Source: Saccharomonospora glauca K62 (GTDB taxonomy: Bacteria > Actinomycetota > Actinomycetes > Mycobacteriales > Pseudonocardiaceae). From it: 64,000 nt of DNA. The position numbers and the translations under genes were made by a program. The notes beneath the pieces were generated by a model. It made no database searches. It saw only the letters and a list, made by a program, of their open reading frames with translations, and was not told the origin of the DNA. The stretch spans positions 1,413,568 to 1,477,567 of the forward strand of contig NZ_CM001484.1 in NCBI RefSeq assembly GCF_000243395.2, in the 5' to 3' direction. Shown in pieces: positions 54,753 through 63,961 of this stretch. Each line of letters starts with the position of its first letter. Position 1 is the first letter of the stretch.

Positions 54753-55300
54753 GCATCGAGATCGCCAACGAGTCCGGTATCGACGTCGACGAGGCCTCGA
54801 TCGTGTCGGCCGCGCGGTTCGCGCTCGACCGGATGGAAGTCAGTCCGCTCGCGGAGCTCTCGATCGTCCTGGTCACGCTCGATGTGATGGAGGACCTGCA
54901 CGTGCGGTGGATGGACCTGCCCGGTCCCACCGACGTGATGGCGTTCCCGATGGACGAGTTGGAAGCGGGCCGCCGCCCCGACGCGGTGGAGCCGTCCCCG
55001 GCGTTGCTCGGTGACATCGTGCTCTGCCCCGCGTTCGCCAAGGACCAGGCCCGCAAGGCCGGACATTCCCTGCTCGACGAGCTCCATCTGCTCACCGTGC
55101 ACGGCGTGTTGCACCTGCTCGGGTACGACCACGCCGAGCCCGAGGAGGAGCGGGAGATGTTCGGGCTGCAGAACCGCATCCTCGGTGAGTTCCGTGACAC
55201 GCTCGCCGCCGCGCGCAGGCAGGACGCGCAGCGCAGCAACGACGATCGGCTGCTGGGGGCGGCCGGCCTCGACGGAAGGTCTGATACGGAGCCATCGTGA
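54749..55300 (+). CDS. ybeY: Endoribonuclease YbeY
   Basis: A 183-residue metal-dependent endoribonuclease. The zinc-binding motif is [23 protein letters not shown], with three His; [16 protein letters not shown] and [15 protein letters not shown] are conserved. It matures 16S rRNA 3' ends and takes part in ribosome quality control. GTGA overlap with phoH and another with the next gene indicate tight coupling. Confidence 0.96.
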   Translation: MSIEIANESGIDVDEASIVSAARFALDRMEVSPLAELSIVLVTLDVMEDLHVRWMDLPGPTDVMAFPMDELEAGRRPDAVEPSPALLGDIVLCPAFAKDQARKAGHSLLDELHLLTVHGVLHLLGYDHAEPEEEREMFGLQNRILGEFRDTLAAARRQDAQRSNDDRLLGAAGLDGRSDTEPS

Positions 55301-56646
55301 CCTCTTCTGCCATCGTTTTGGTCGTGGCAGTCTTCCTGGTGTTGTTCGGTGGTGTCTTCGCGGCCGCCGATGCGGCCATCGGTGCGGCGTCACCGGCCAG
55401 GGTCGAGGGCCTGGAGCGCATGGGGCGGTTCGGCGCTCGCCAACTCGCCCAGGTGGTTCGGGAGCGCAGCAGGTACATCAACCTGTTGCTGTTGCTGCGG
55501 GTGGGGTGCGAACTCACCGCCACCGTGCTCGTCACCGTGGTCCTGCTTCGATGGGTGACCCCGGAATGGCTGGCCGTGCTGCTCGCCGCCCTGATCATGG
55601 CGCTGGTCAGCTACGTGATCGTGGGGGTTGGGCCGCGCACCATCGGCAGACAGCACCCGTACCGGGTGGGGCTGATCGTGGCCGGACCGGTACGTATGCT
55701 GGGCACCGTTCTCAGTCCGCTGAGCAGGCTGCTCATCGTGGTGGGCAACGCCCTCACCCCCGGAGGCGGCTTCCGAGAGGGGCCGTTCACCACCGAGGTG
55801 GAGCTGCGGGAACTCGTGGACCTCGCCCAGCAGCGCGGTGTCGTGGGCACCGACGAGCGGGAGATGATCCACTCGGTGTTCGAGCTCGGCGACACGGTGG
55901 CCCGCGAGGTGATGGTGCCGCGCACCGAGATCGTGTGGATCGAGCAGAACAAGACCGTCCGGCAGGCCCTGGCGCTGTCCATGCGCACCGGGTTCACGCG
56001 GCTTCCGGTGATCGGCGAGTCGGTGGACGACATCGTCGGCGTGGTGAACCTCAAGGACCTGGTGCGGGCCTCGTTCGCCGAGGACGGCACCACGCGCGAG
56101 GTGCGGGAGTTCATGACTCCCGCCGACTTCGTGCCGGACTCCAAGCACCTCGACGGTCTGCTCAAGTACATGCAGCGGTCACGACACCACATGGTCATCG
56201 CCGTCGACGAGTACGGCGGCACGGCCGGGCTCGTGACCATCGAGGACATCCTGGAGGAGATCGTCGGCGAGATCACCGACGAGTCGGACACCGATGACCG
56301 GCCGCCCGTGGAACACATCGACGACCAGGTGGTGCGCGTGTCCGCGCGGCTGGGGATCGATGATCTGGGGGAGCTGTTCGGTGTCGATTTGTCGGAACAC
56401 GACGTGGAGACCGTGGGGGGCTTGCTCGCCCAGCGGTTGGGTCGTGTTCCCCTGCCGGGGGCCGAGGCGGAGATCGACGGATTGCGGCTGCGGGCCGAGG
56501 GAGGCAAGGACCGGCGAGGCCGCATGAGGATCACCACGGTGGTCGTGAGAGCCGCCGACGGCCGCCGGATCGGGCCCGGTACGCCCACCAACGGTGACGA
56601 CCCCGACGAGCAGGACGATCGTGACAGGAGAGTTGAACATGCCTGA
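55297..56646 (+). CDS. CNNM/CorB-type membrane protein with CBS domains (hemolysin family)
   Basis: A 449-residue membrane protein. Hydrophobic helices span ~5-155 (DUF21/CNNM domain: [42 protein letters not shown]). A CBS pair follows ([99 protein letters not shown]), then a CorC/HlyC-type domain ([30 protein letters not shown]). Family members move divalent cations such as Mg2+. It lies at the same place as Rv2366c in mycobacteria. Confidence 0.9.
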   Translation: MTSSAIVLVVAVFLVLFGGVFAAADAAIGAASPARVEGLERMGRFGARQLAQVVRERSRYINLLLLLRVGCELTATVLVTVVLLRWVTPEWLAVLLAALIMALVSYVIVGVGPRTIGRQHPYRVGLIVAGPVRMLGTVLSPLSRLLIVVGNALTPGGGFREGPFTTEVELRELVDLAQQRGVVGTDEREMIHSVFELGDTVAREVMVPRTEIVWIEQNKTVRQALALSMRTGFTRLPVIGESVDDIVGVVNLKDLVRASFAEDGTTREVREFMTPADFVPDSKHLDGLLKYMQRSRHHMVIAVDEYGGTAGLVTIEDILEEIVGEITDESDTDDRPPVEHIDDQVVRVSARLGIDDLGELFGVDLSEHDVETVGGLLAQRLGRVPLPGAEAEIDGLRLRAEGGKDRRGRMRITTVVVRAADGRRIGPGTPTNGDDPDEQDDRDRRVEHA

Positions 56647-56974
56647 ACTGGACCCCGAGGACGAGAAGATCGTCGTCCTGGCGCGTTCGACCCGTGCCCG
56701 GACGCAGGCGGCCGAGGGAGCCGCCGTGCGCGACACCGACGGTCGTACGTACGCCGCCGCGACGGTGGAGTTGCCGTCGTTGAAGCTCACCGCGTTGCAG
56801 GCCGCAGTGGCGGCGGCGGTGTCGAGCGGGGCCGAGGGGCTCGAAGCCGCGGCCGTGGTGACCGAGGAACCGATGGTGCTGGGTGCCTCGGTGCAGGCGG
56901 TGCGGGATCTGTCGGCGGACGCCCCGATCCTGCGCGCCGACCCGTCGGGGACCGTTCGGGAGACGCTGCGGTGA
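56639..56974 (+). CDS. Cytidine-deaminase-like protein without the zinc motif
   Basis: A 111-residue protein in the position of mycobacterial Rv2365c. [61 protein letters not shown] resembles the cytidine deaminase fold in its alternating strands and helices. The catalytic HxE and PCxxC motifs are absent, so it is not expected to be an active deaminase. Its start overlaps the preceding gene by 8 bp and its end overlaps era by 4 bp. Function unknown, but it is conserved in place across actinobacteria. Confidence 0.8.
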   Translation: MPELDPEDEKIVVLARSTRARTQAAEGAAVRDTDGRTYAAATVELPSLKLTALQAAVAAAVSSGAEGLEAAAVVTEEPMVLGASVQAVRDLSADAPILRADPSGTVRETLR

Positions 56975-57873
56975 GCGAGGCTGAGCATCGGTCCGGATTC
57001 GCGTGTTTCGTCGGCAGGCCCAACGCGGGCAAGTCCACTCTGACGAACGCGCTGGTGGGGTCCAAGATCGCCATCACGTCGAGCAAGCCGCAGACCACTC
57101 GGCACGCCATCCGGGGCATCGTGCACCGTGACGACGCGCAGCTCATCATCGTGGACACCCCCGGCCTGCACCGGCCGCGCACGCTGCTGGGGCAGCGGCT
57201 CAACGACCTCGTCCGGGCGACGTGGTCGGAGGTGGACGTGGTCGGATTCTGCGTGCCCGCCGACGAGAAGATCGGCCCCGGCGACCGGTTCATCGCGAGT
57301 GAACTGACGAAGATCGCCCGGCGCACCCCGGTGATCGGCATCGTCACCAAGACCGACCTCGTGAGCAAGGAGCAGGTCGCCAAGCAGCTGCTGGAGCTGC
57401 AGGACGTCATGGACTTCGCCGATTTGGTGCCGGTGTCGGCCGTGGAGTCCTATCAGGTCGACGTCCTGGCCGATCTGCTGGTGGAGCGGCTTCCGGAGGG
57501 GCCGGAGCTGTATCCGGACGGTGACCTCACCGACGAGCCCGAGCAGACGTTGGTGGCGGAGCTGATCCGCGAAGCGGCACTGGAAGGGGTGCGGGACGAG
57601 CTTCCGCACTCCATTGCGGTGACCATCGAGGAGATGTATCCCCGTGAGGGGCGGGACGACCTCGTCGACGTCTACGCGATCGTGTACGTGGAGCGGCCCA
57701 GCCAGCGCGGCATCGTGCTCGGTCACCGCGGCAGCAGGCTCAAAGAGGTCGGGGCCAAGGCCCGCAAGCAGATCGAGGCGCTGCTGGGCAGCAAGGTGTA
57801 TCTCAACCTGCACGTGAAGGTGGCCAAGGACTGGCAGCGCGACCCCAAGCAGCTCCGCAAGCTCGGGTTCTGA
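56971..57873 (+). CDS. era: GTPase Era
   Basis: A 300-residue GTPase for 16S rRNA processing and 30S assembly. G1 is FVGRPNAGKSTLTNALVG, G3 VDTPGLHRPRTLLGQRLNDLV, G4 IVTKTDLV, then the C-terminal KH domain with DVYAIVYVERPSQRGIVLGHRGSRLKEVGAKARKQIEALLGSKVYLNLHVKVAKDWQRD. The GTG overlaps the preceding stop. It ends the phoH-ybeY-era unit. Confidence 0.97.
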   Translation: MSEAEHRSGFACFVGRPNAGKSTLTNALVGSKIAITSSKPQTTRHAIRGIVHRDDAQLIIVDTPGLHRPRTLLGQRLNDLVRATWSEVDVVGFCVPADEKIGPGDRFIASELTKIARRTPVIGIVTKTDLVSKEQVAKQLLELQDVMDFADLVPVSAVESYQVDVLADLLVERLPEGPELYPDGDLTDEPEQTLVAELIREAALEGVRDELPHSIAVTIEEMYPREGRDDLVDVYAIVYVERPSQRGIVLGHRGSRLKEVGAKARKQIEALLGSKVYLNLHVKVAKDWQRDPKQLRKLGF

Positions 57874-57995
57874 GAAGCCGTGCGTGCCGCGGCGCGTGTG
57901 TGGTGTGACACGAAAGCCACCGGTGCCGTTTCCGTCCCTTTAGTGGATGGGAACTGTATGCTCTCGCCGGACTACTTTCCGTCATAGGGGGGAGC

Positions 57996-58097
57996 ATGGC
58001 GAGGCTGTGTGGACAGTGGGTGTCCCACCATTCACCGCCGCGGACATCGGGGTGGACGCGGCCCTTCGCGCCTCCCACCGGCCGGGGTGAGGCTTAA
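57996..58097 (+). CDS. Putative small protein or leader peptide
   Basis: A 33-codon frame starting MARLCGQWVSHHSPPRTSGW and ending in GRGEA. It has a very strong SD (AGGGGGGAG, 1 bp before the ATG triplet region) and lies 130 bp before the RDD gene. TATGCT (57957-57962) is a possible -10, giving a short leader. No homology can be claimed. The remainder of the 57874-58228 gap shows nothing recognisable. Confidence 0.3.
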   Translation: MARLCGQWVSHHSPPRTSGWTRPFAPPTGRGEA

Positions 58098-58228
58098 CCG
58101 GCCGTCCTTTTTCACGGAAACGCCGAGATCCGAACGGCTCAGGTTTTCGCGAACCGCTCCACGGACGCGGCTTTTCCGGGAAATCGTCCGGACTTTCGTG
58201 TGCGTCGTGACCCGAGGAAAGAATCGGT

Positions 58229-58936
58229 ATGACCAATCCTTACGATCAGCAGCCTTTCGGGCAGCCGCAGGGCGGGGATTCGCAGGCGTTTCCGGTCACC
58301 GGGTCCCCCGGTGTCGGGGGACAGCAGGCGTTTCCGACGCCGGGTGGTTTCCCGCCGCAGCCGGGACAGTCGTACGGCGCGTCGGGTGGTTTCCCCGGCC
58401 AGCAGTTCCCGAGCGGGCCGCTGTTTCCGGGGCGGGCGCGTGTTCTGGTTCCGGGCGCGCAGATCCAGTTCCCGAGTTCGGCGCCGTTGGTGCTGGCCAC
58501 CATGGGCAGCCGCTTCCTCGCCCGCCTCATCGACGGGTTCATCATCGGTGTCCCCTTCGCGCTGCTCGGAATGCTGTGGATCGAGGCCACCAAAGGGGAG
58601 TTCTGGGTCGTTTTTCCGCTGTTGTCGTTGCAGATGATGGCGATGTGGCTCTACGAGAGCATCATGATTTCCGCTCGGGGCGCCACGGTGGGAAAGAGTG
58701 TCGCGGGGCTGCGCGTGGTCACGGAACGCACGGCCGGAATCCCCGGCGCGGGTATCGGCAGGCAGGCGGCGTTCGCTCGTAGCGCCATGTTGATGCTCCC
58801 CGGTGTGGTGCCGTGTCTCGGTCATCTCGTCGTCTTCTTCATGGTGTTGTCGCCGTTCTTCGACGAGCTGGCCAAGCAGGGGTGGTATGACAAGACCGCC
58901 AGGACGTATGTGATCTCCACCAAGCCGATGTACTGA
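58229..58936 (+). CDS. RDD-family membrane protein
   Basis: A 235-residue protein. The first ~85 residues are a Gln/Gly/Pro-rich low-complexity tail (DQQPFGQPQGGD, GGFPPQPG, GGFPGQQFP). The RDD domain follows, with the Arg in GSRFLARLIDGFIIGVPFALLG, a second helix LLSLQMMAMWLYESIMI, GATVGKSVAGLRVV, and a last helix pair LPGVVPCLGHLVVFFMVLSPFF. RDD proteins may be ion or solute exchangers. The GAGGAAAG SD supports the start. It is followed at 5 bp by a DUF2752 gene. Confidence 0.88.
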   Translation: MTNPYDQQPFGQPQGGDSQAFPVTGSPGVGGQQAFPTPGGFPPQPGQSYGASGGFPGQQFPSGPLFPGRARVLVPGAQIQFPSSAPLVLATMGSRFLARLIDGFIIGVPFALLGMLWIEATKGEFWVVFPLLSLQMMAMWLYESIMISARGATVGKSVAGLRVVTERTAGIPGAGIGRQAAFARSAMLMLPGVVPCLGHLVVFFMVLSPFFDELAKQGWYDKTARTYVISTKPMY

Positions 58937-58941
58937 CGCTC

Positions 58942-59355
58942 GTGGGTGAGGGGGCAAGGCGCGGGACGTGGCGCTCGTTACGTGGCACGGCGGCCGTCGT
59001 GGTCGGGGGCGCTGTCCTGGGCCTCGCACTCGGGACCGGGGTGGTGCGGGTGCCGTGTTGGTTCCGCCTGCTCACCGGACTGGACTGCCCGTTCTGTGGG
59101 GGTAGCCGCGCGCTCGGGGCTCTGCTGGAGGGTGACCTTGCCGGGGCGATCGACTACAACCTGTTCGCCGTCGTGGTGATGGTCCCGCTCGCCGTGGTTT
59201 TGGTGGGGGTCCTCGCGCTGTGGGAGACCGGGCACGCGATCCGGTGGCCGCGTGCCCGGATTCGCGGAGCGGTCGTCGGGCTCGTCGGGCTCGTGCTCGT
59301 CTGGTGGGTCCTGCGAGACCTCCCGGTCTCCGCGTTGGAGTGGCTGCGGGCCTGA
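58942..59355 (+). CDS. DUF2752-family membrane protein
   Basis: A 137-residue membrane protein. The family motif VPCWFRLLTGLDCPFCGGSRALGALLEGDLAGAIDYNLFAVVVMVPL (Cys-Pro-x-Cys-Gly-Gly-x-Arg) is very clear. Three hydrophobic segments follow. Function is unknown; the CPFCGG signature suggests a conserved structural or metal-binding role. The GTG at 58942 is 5 bp after the RDD stop. Confidence 0.85.
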   Translation: MGEGARRGTWRSLRGTAAVVVGGAVLGLALGTGVVRVPCWFRLLTGLDCPFCGGSRALGALLEGDLAGAIDYNLFAVVVMVPLAVVLVGVLALWETGHAIRWPRARIRGAVVGLVGLVLVWWVLRDLPVSALEWLRA

Positions 59356-59393
59356 CTCGCGGGGACTGTCGGCTCGCGTGGGACGATAGGGGC

Positions 59394-60245
59394 GTGAGTC
59401 TGTATCGGGACACGGGAGTGGTGCTGCGGGTCCACAAGCTCGGTGAGGCCGACCGCATCATCACCCTGCTTACCCGCAGACACGGCAAGGTCCGCGCCGT
59501 GGCCAAGGGGGTCCGGCGCACCACGTCCCGGTTCGGGGCCCGGCTGGAGCCGTTCGGCCACGTCGACGTGCAGTTCTACACGGGGCGCACGCTCGACGTC
59601 GTCACTCAGGTCGAGACGGTCGACGCGTTCGCGTTGCCCATCGTCGGCGACTACCAGCGTTACACGGCCGCCAGCGCCATCGTCGAGACCGCCGACCGGC
59701 TCACCGCCGAGGAGGGCGAGCCGGTGTTGAAGCTGTACCTGCTCGTGGTCGGGGCGCTCCGGGCGTTGGCGGAAGGCCGCCGGGACGCGTCGCTGGTGCT
59801 CGACGCGTTCCTGCTGCGGTCGATGGCGTTCGCGGGGTGGGCTCCGGCGATCACCGAGTGTGCTCGGTGCGGAAGACGCGGGCCTCACGCGGCGTTCAAC
59901 ATCCAGGCGGGTGGGTCGCTGTGCGCGCGGTGCCGGGTGCCCGGTTCAGCGCATCCGGCGCCCGAGGTGCTCGTGCTGCTCGACGCGCTCCTGCGGGGTG
60001 ACTGGGACGTCGCCGAAGCCAGCACCCAGGGCGTGCGGCGGGACGTGAGCGGCCTTGTCGCGGCGCATCTGCAGTGGCATCTGGAGCGGCAGTTGCGGTC
60101 GTTGCCGTTCGTGGAGCGCCGTGCCCGTGAGACGCCGATTGTGGACACGTTAGGGTCGGACTCGGTGTCCGGTGAGACGGAGGTAATGAGTGCGGCGCAG
60201 GGGACGCGAAGCCGCGAAAGCGCACGTGGAGTTACGGGATCCTGA
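59394..60245 (+). CDS. recO: DNA repair protein RecO
   Basis: A 283-residue recombination mediator. The OB-fold N-terminus is [69 protein letters not shown]. The zinc finger is [25 protein letters not shown]. It loads RecA with RecR. The GTG at 59394 gives the family N-terminus; the open frame runs upstream without homology. The last ~55 bp overlap the start of uppS. Confidence 0.95.
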   Translation: MSLYRDTGVVLRVHKLGEADRIITLLTRRHGKVRAVAKGVRRTTSRFGARLEPFGHVDVQFYTGRTLDVVTQVETVDAFALPIVGDYQRYTAASAIVETADRLTAEEGEPVLKLYLLVVGALRALAEGRRDASLVLDAFLLRSMAFAGWAPAITECARCGRRGPHAAFNIQAGGSLCARCRVPGSAHPAPEVLVLLDALLRGDWDVAEASTQGVRRDVSGLVAAHLQWHLERQLRSLPFVERRARETPIVDTLGSDSVSGETEVMSAAQGTRSRESARGVTGS

Positions 60246-61032
60246 TCCCCATCCCTCGGGCGCGCGGCCACCGAAGATCCCGCCCGAGTTGGTCCCGAAC
60301 CATGTCGCCCTGGTGATGGACGGCAACGGCCGGTGGGCCAACCAGCGCGGGCTGCCCCGAATCGAGGGGCACAAACGCGGCGAGGCCGTGATGATCGACG
60401 TGGCCAGCGGCGCCGTGGAACTGGGCGTGAAGTGGCTGTCGGTGTATGCGTTCTCGACGGAGAACTGGAAGCGCAGCCCCGACGAGGTGCGCTTTTTGAT
60501 GGGCTTCAACCGCGACACGATCCGCAGGCAGGTGGACTACTTGGGGTCCATCGGCGTGCGGATTCGCTGGGCGGGACGTTCGCCGCGGTTGTGGCGCAGC
60601 GTCATCAAGGAGCTGAAGGACGCCGAGGAGAAGACCCGGCACAACACGCGCCTCAACATGACGATGTGCGTCAACTACGGGGGGCGCGCGGAACTCGGGG
60701 ACGCGGCACGGCGGATCGCGCAGCTCGCGGCCGAGGGCAAGATCGATCCGAACAAAGTGGACGATCGTATGCTCGCGAAGTACCTCTACCAGCCCGAGAT
60801 GCCGGACGTGGACTTGTTCCTGCGTCCGTCGGGGGAGTTGCGGACCTCGAACTTCCTGCTCTGGCAGTCGGCCTATGCCGAGTTCGTGTTCCAGGACACA
60901 CTGTTTCCGGACTTCGACCGCAGGAAGCTGTGGGAGGCCTGTCTGGAGTACGCGAAGCGGGACCGTCGGTTCGGTGGTGCCGTCGACGCCGCCAAACCGA
61001 ACGCCCGTTCCGCGGGAGGTGGTCCCACATGA
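60190..61032 (+). CDS. uppS: Isoprenyl transferase, (poly)prenyl diphosphate synthase
   Basis: A 280-residue cis-prenyltransferase. [34 protein letters not shown] carries the catalytic Asp and the FPP-binding residues; [52 protein letters not shown] are the remaining conserved regions. It makes the polyprenyl diphosphate carrier lipid for cell-wall synthesis. The N-terminal ~25 residues overlap recO; a downstream start is possible. Confidence 0.95.
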   Translation: MRRRGREAAKAHVELRDPDPHPSGARPPKIPPELVPNHVALVMDGNGRWANQRGLPRIEGHKRGEAVMIDVASGAVELGVKWLSVYAFSTENWKRSPDEVRFLMGFNRDTIRRQVDYLGSIGVRIRWAGRSPRLWRSVIKELKDAEEKTRHNTRLNMTMCVNYGGRAELGDAARRIAQLAAEGKIDPNKVDDRMLAKYLYQPEMPDVDLFLRPSGELRTSNFLLWQSAYAEFVFQDTLFPDFDRRKLWEACLEYAKRDRRFGGAVDAAKPNARSAGGGPT

Positions 61033-61439
61033 GTTCGGAGGCCGAAGATACCGCCGCGTTGCTGATCTCGGCCCGGCAGGCGCTCGAACGGTTCCTCGAC
61101 GTGCGGGTGGACGACGACGGGACGTTGACCTTCTCGCACGCCGGGGTGCCGTGCGTGGTGCAGGCCATGCGCCTGGCCGAAGGGCTCTCGGTGCTGAGCT
61201 TGACCTGCGTGGTCGCGTGGGATCTGCCCGACGAACCCGCGCTCGCCGAGACCGTCGCCGAGCGTGCCGGGCGGGGGCTGTTCGGGACGCTCGGCATCGT
61301 CCACACCGAACGGGGCGCCGATCTCACGCTGCGGTACGCGTTTCCCGCGCAGGGCCTCGACGACACCGCGTTGGGCACGCTGCTGATGCTCGTGGTGTCC
61401 ACCGCCTCGCAGCTTCGGTCCGAACTCGTCGGGGCATGA
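61029..61439 (+). CDS. YbjN-like / small alpha-beta protein
   Basis: A 136-residue soluble protein of the YbjN or type III secretion chaperone-like fold: [118 protein letters not shown]. Role unknown. ATGA overlaps on both sides show that it is translated with uppS and the permease. Confidence 0.65.
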   Translation: MSSEAEDTAALLISARQALERFLDVRVDDDGTLTFSHAGVPCVVQAMRLAEGLSVLSLTCVVAWDLPDEPALAETVAERAGRGLFGTLGIVHTERGADLTLRYAFPAQGLDDTALGTLLMLVVSTASQLRSELVGA

Positions 61440-62428
61440 GCGAGGACAGCGCGACGTCGACCGACTCGCGCGGGCGAAGACGGATCACGTCGATCGAGGT
61501 GCTCTGTGCCGTCCTGCTCGTGGCGATCGTCGGGCAGTCGTGGCTGGTGTCCCTGCTGGACGTTCCCGTGCTGCGCACGGCGTCCACGGTCTTCGTGGCC
61601 GTGTGCGTGCAGGCGCTGCCGTTCCTGGTGCTCGGAGTGTTGATCAGCGGCGCGTTGGCCGCCTTCGTGCCGGCTCGCGCGTTGCGTGCCGTGCTGCCGC
61701 GTGGGCAGTCTGCGGCGGTGGGGGTGGCGGGACTGTCCGGAGTGGTGCTTCCGGGCTGCGAGTGCGCCTCGGTGCCCGTGGCGAGGCGGTTGATCGGGCA
61801 GGGAGTGGCGCCCGCGGCGGCGTTGACGTTCCTGCTCGCCGCCCCCGCCGTCAACCCCGTCGTGATGGTGGCGACGGCGGTGGCCTTTCCCGGTGAACCC
61901 GGCATGGTGGTGGCGCGGTTCGTGGCGTCGGTGGTGATGGGTTTGGTGTGGATTCGGTGGGGCCGGTCGGAGTGGATCGCCGAGCGGGTGTGGCGACGGG
62001 TGCCGGAGTCCGGGGGCAACCGTTGGGTGACGTTCGCCGAGACCGCGCGGGCCGACCTCGTGGACGCGGGAGGATTTTTGGTCCTCGGGGCGCTGGTGTC
62101 GGCGGTGCTCGGCGTCCTGGTCCCGCCGTCGTGGTTTTCGGTGCTGTCGGACGACGTCGTGCTGGGCGTCGTGGTGATGGCGGTGCTCGCGGTGGTGCTC
62201 TCGTTGTGCAGCGAGGCCGACGCGTTCGTGGTCGCCTCGCTCGCCCCGGTCCCGTTGCTGCCGAAGCTGGTGTTCCTGGTGGTGGGGCCCGCCGTGGACC
62301 TCAAGCTGTTCGCGCTGCAGGCCGGCACGTTCGGCCGGGCCTTCGCGGTGCGCTTCGCGCCCGCGACGTTCGTGGTGGCGGTGGGGTGCGCCGTGCTGAC
62401 GGGGACGTTGGTGCTGGGGGAGGGCTGA
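61436..62428 (+). CDS. Permease (DUF318/YraQ family)
   Basis: A 330-residue membrane protein with ~8 helices. The family signature GLSGVVLPGCECASVPVARRLIGQGVAPAAALTFLLAAPAVNPVVMVAT includes the conserved Cys pair and PAxNP. It is probably a metal or metalloid related transporter. It is followed by a TIGR03943-type gene and zur; this trio is common in actinobacteria and suggests a link to zinc. The ATG overlaps the preceding stop. Confidence 0.88.
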   Translation: MSEDSATSTDSRGRRRITSIEVLCAVLLVAIVGQSWLVSLLDVPVLRTASTVFVAVCVQALPFLVLGVLISGALAAFVPARALRAVLPRGQSAAVGVAGLSGVVLPGCECASVPVARRLIGQGVAPAAALTFLLAAPAVNPVVMVATAVAFPGEPGMVVARFVASVVMGLVWIRWGRSEWIAERVWRRVPESGGNRWVTFAETARADLVDAGGFLVLGALVSAVLGVLVPPSWFSVLSDDVVLGVVVMAVLAVVLSLCSEADAFVVASLAPVPLLPKLVFLVVGPAVDLKLFALQAGTFGRAFAVRFAPATFVVAVGCAVLTGTLVLGEG

Positions 62429-63153
62429 TGCGGCGCGAGACGCAGAACGTACTGCTGGTGCTGCTCGGTGGCGCGTTGTTGAAGATCGGCCTCACCGGCG
62501 ACTACCTGCGCTACGTCAAGCCGACGCACCAGCCGTGGCTGGTCGGCACGGCGGCGGTGACGGTGGCGTTGGGGGTGGTCGCGATCGTTCGCGACGTGCT
62601 CGTCGCCCGTCGGGCGGTGGTCGACCACGCGGGTCACGAGCACCACGCGCGGTCGGCGTGGTTGCTGGTGCTGCCGGTGCTGGCCGTGTTCCTCGTTGCG
62701 CCACCCGCGTTGGGGGCCGACTCGGTCAGACGTGACGCGGCGGCCGGAGCGGTGCAGGGCGCGCAACGTCCGGAGTCGCCGTTTCCGCCGCTGCCGGACG
62801 ACGACGTGGTGCCGCTGTCGATGACCGCGTTCGTGACGCGCGCCGGGTGGGACCCGGCGGACAGCCTGGTGGGCCGCACGGTGTCGTTGACGGGGTTCGT
62901 GGTCCACGCGGACGGCGAGGTGATGCTCGCGCGCCTGGTGATCGGCTGCTGTGCCGCGGACGCCTCACCGGTACGCGTGCGTCTGGTGGGGGAGGCCGTC
63001 GAGGAGTTGGCCGAGATCCCGGAGGACACGTGGCTCACCGTCACCGGCACCCTCGTGCCGGGCACGGCGATACCGGAGACCGGGTACCGTCCGGACCTCA
63101 CCGTGCTCACCGTGCGCGAGGTGGCCGAGCCCGCCGACCCGTACGAGCACTGA
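62428..63153 (+). CDS. TIGR03943-family protein
   Basis: A 241-residue protein of the TIGR03943 family, partner of DUF318 permeases. It has two N-terminal helices and a His-rich loop (HAGHEHHARSAW) between helices 2 and 3, then a soluble domain (LVGRTVSLTGFVVHADGEVMLARLVIGCCAADASPVRVRLVG) with a CC motif. It is likely to bind metal outside the membrane. TGATG overlap with the permease. Confidence 0.85.
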   Translation: MRRETQNVLLVLLGGALLKIGLTGDYLRYVKPTHQPWLVGTAAVTVALGVVAIVRDVLVARRAVVDHAGHEHHARSAWLLVLPVLAVFLVAPPALGADSVRRDAAAGAVQGAQRPESPFPPLPDDDVVPLSMTAFVTRAGWDPADSLVGRTVSLTGFVVHADGEVMLARLVIGCCAADASPVRVRLVGEAVEELAEIPEDTWLTVTGTLVPGTAIPETGYRPDLTVLTVREVAEPADPYEH

Positions 63154-63188
63154 CGCGGTGTGGTGGCTTCCGGGGAGGTTGGAGGCGG

Positions 63189-63614
63189 CTACTTCGCCGC
63201 CGTGCACGTGGCGCACGTGCCGGTGATCTCCACCGTGTGGTCGACGTCGGAGAATCCGTTGCCCAGGGCGATGCGCTCGGCCCACCGCTCCACCGCCGGG
63301 CCCTCCACCTCGACGGTGTAGCCGCAGCGGCGGCACACCAGGTGGTGGTGATGGTGGGACGAGCACTGCCGGTACAGCGCCTCGCCCGAGTCGGTGCGCA
63401 ACACGTCGATCTCGCCGGCTTCGGACAGCGACTGCAACGTGCGGTAGACGGTGGTCAGGCCGATGCCCTCGCCGCGCTTGCGGAGTTCGTCGTGGAGTTC
63501 TTGTGCCGAACGGAAGTCGTCGATCTCGGCGAGCAGGTCGACGACGGCGGCGCGCTGCTTGGTCGCCCTGCGTCCCGGAAGCGGGACCCGACCGCGGGGC
63601 TCGGTGGTACTCAT
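63189..63614 (-). CDS. zur: Fur-family zinc uptake regulator (Zur/FurB)
   Basis: A 141-residue metal-dependent repressor. The winged helix is STKQRAAVVDLLAEIDDFRSAQELHDELRKRGEGIGLTTVYRTLQSLSEAGEIDVLRTDSGEALYR; the metal region is SSHHHHHLVCRRCGYTVEV with a C-terminal CATC motif (structural zinc). It follows an SmtB-like gene by 5 bp, exactly as FurB follows SmtB (Rv2358-Rv2359) in mycobacteria. It represses zinc uptake and ribosomal-protein paralogue genes under zinc sufficiency. Confidence 0.92.
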   Translation of the reverse strand: MSTTEPRGRVPLPGRRATKQRAAVVDLLAEIDDFRSAQELHDELRKRGEGIGLTTVYRTLQSLSEAGEIDVLRTDSGEALYRQCSSHHHHHLVCRRCGYTVEVEGPAVERWAERIALGNGFSDVDHTVEITGTCATCTAAK

Positions 63615-63619
63615 ACCGG

Positions 63620-63961
63620 CTACGCGTCCTCCTGCACGTGTGCGACGGCGTCGACGACGATGTGTGCGAGATGGTCGTCCACCAAGTGGTACACCACCTC
63701 GCGACCTCGTCGCTCACCCTGTACCACACCGGCGGTCTTCAGCACCCGGAGATGCTGGCTGATGAGGGGTTGGGCCACGCTGAGGGCGTCCACGAGCTCG
63801 TGCACGCAGCGGGGGCCGTGCCGCAGTTGCAGCACGATCGCGATGCGCACCGGGGCGGCGAGAGCGCGCAGAAGTTCACCCGCTTCGGTGAGTGTCGACG
63901 CCGGTGGCGGCGTGGCGACGGCCGGTGGTCGCCTCGTGGCGGAGTGTTCCTGTTCGCCCAC
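63620..63961 (-). CDS. smtB: ArsR/SmtB-family metalloregulator
   Basis: A 113-residue winged-helix repressor. LTEAGELLRALAAPVRIAIVLQLRHGPRCVHELVDALSVAQPLISQHLRVLKTAGVVQGERRGREVVYHL is the ArsR fold. The last helix DDHLAHIVVDAVAHVQEDA carries Asp/His spacing (DxH...HxxE) of the alpha5 zinc-binding site. GTG start at 63961. In mycobacteria the same pair is divergent from glyS; the region beyond 64000 cannot be seen. It is repressed by low zinc and inactivated by zinc. Confidence 0.88.
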   Translation of the reverse strand: MGEQEHSATRRPPAVATPPPASTLTEAGELLRALAAPVRIAIVLQLRHGPRCVHELVDALSVAQPLISQHLRVLKTAGVVQGERRGREVVYHLVDDHLAHIVVDAVAHVQEDA

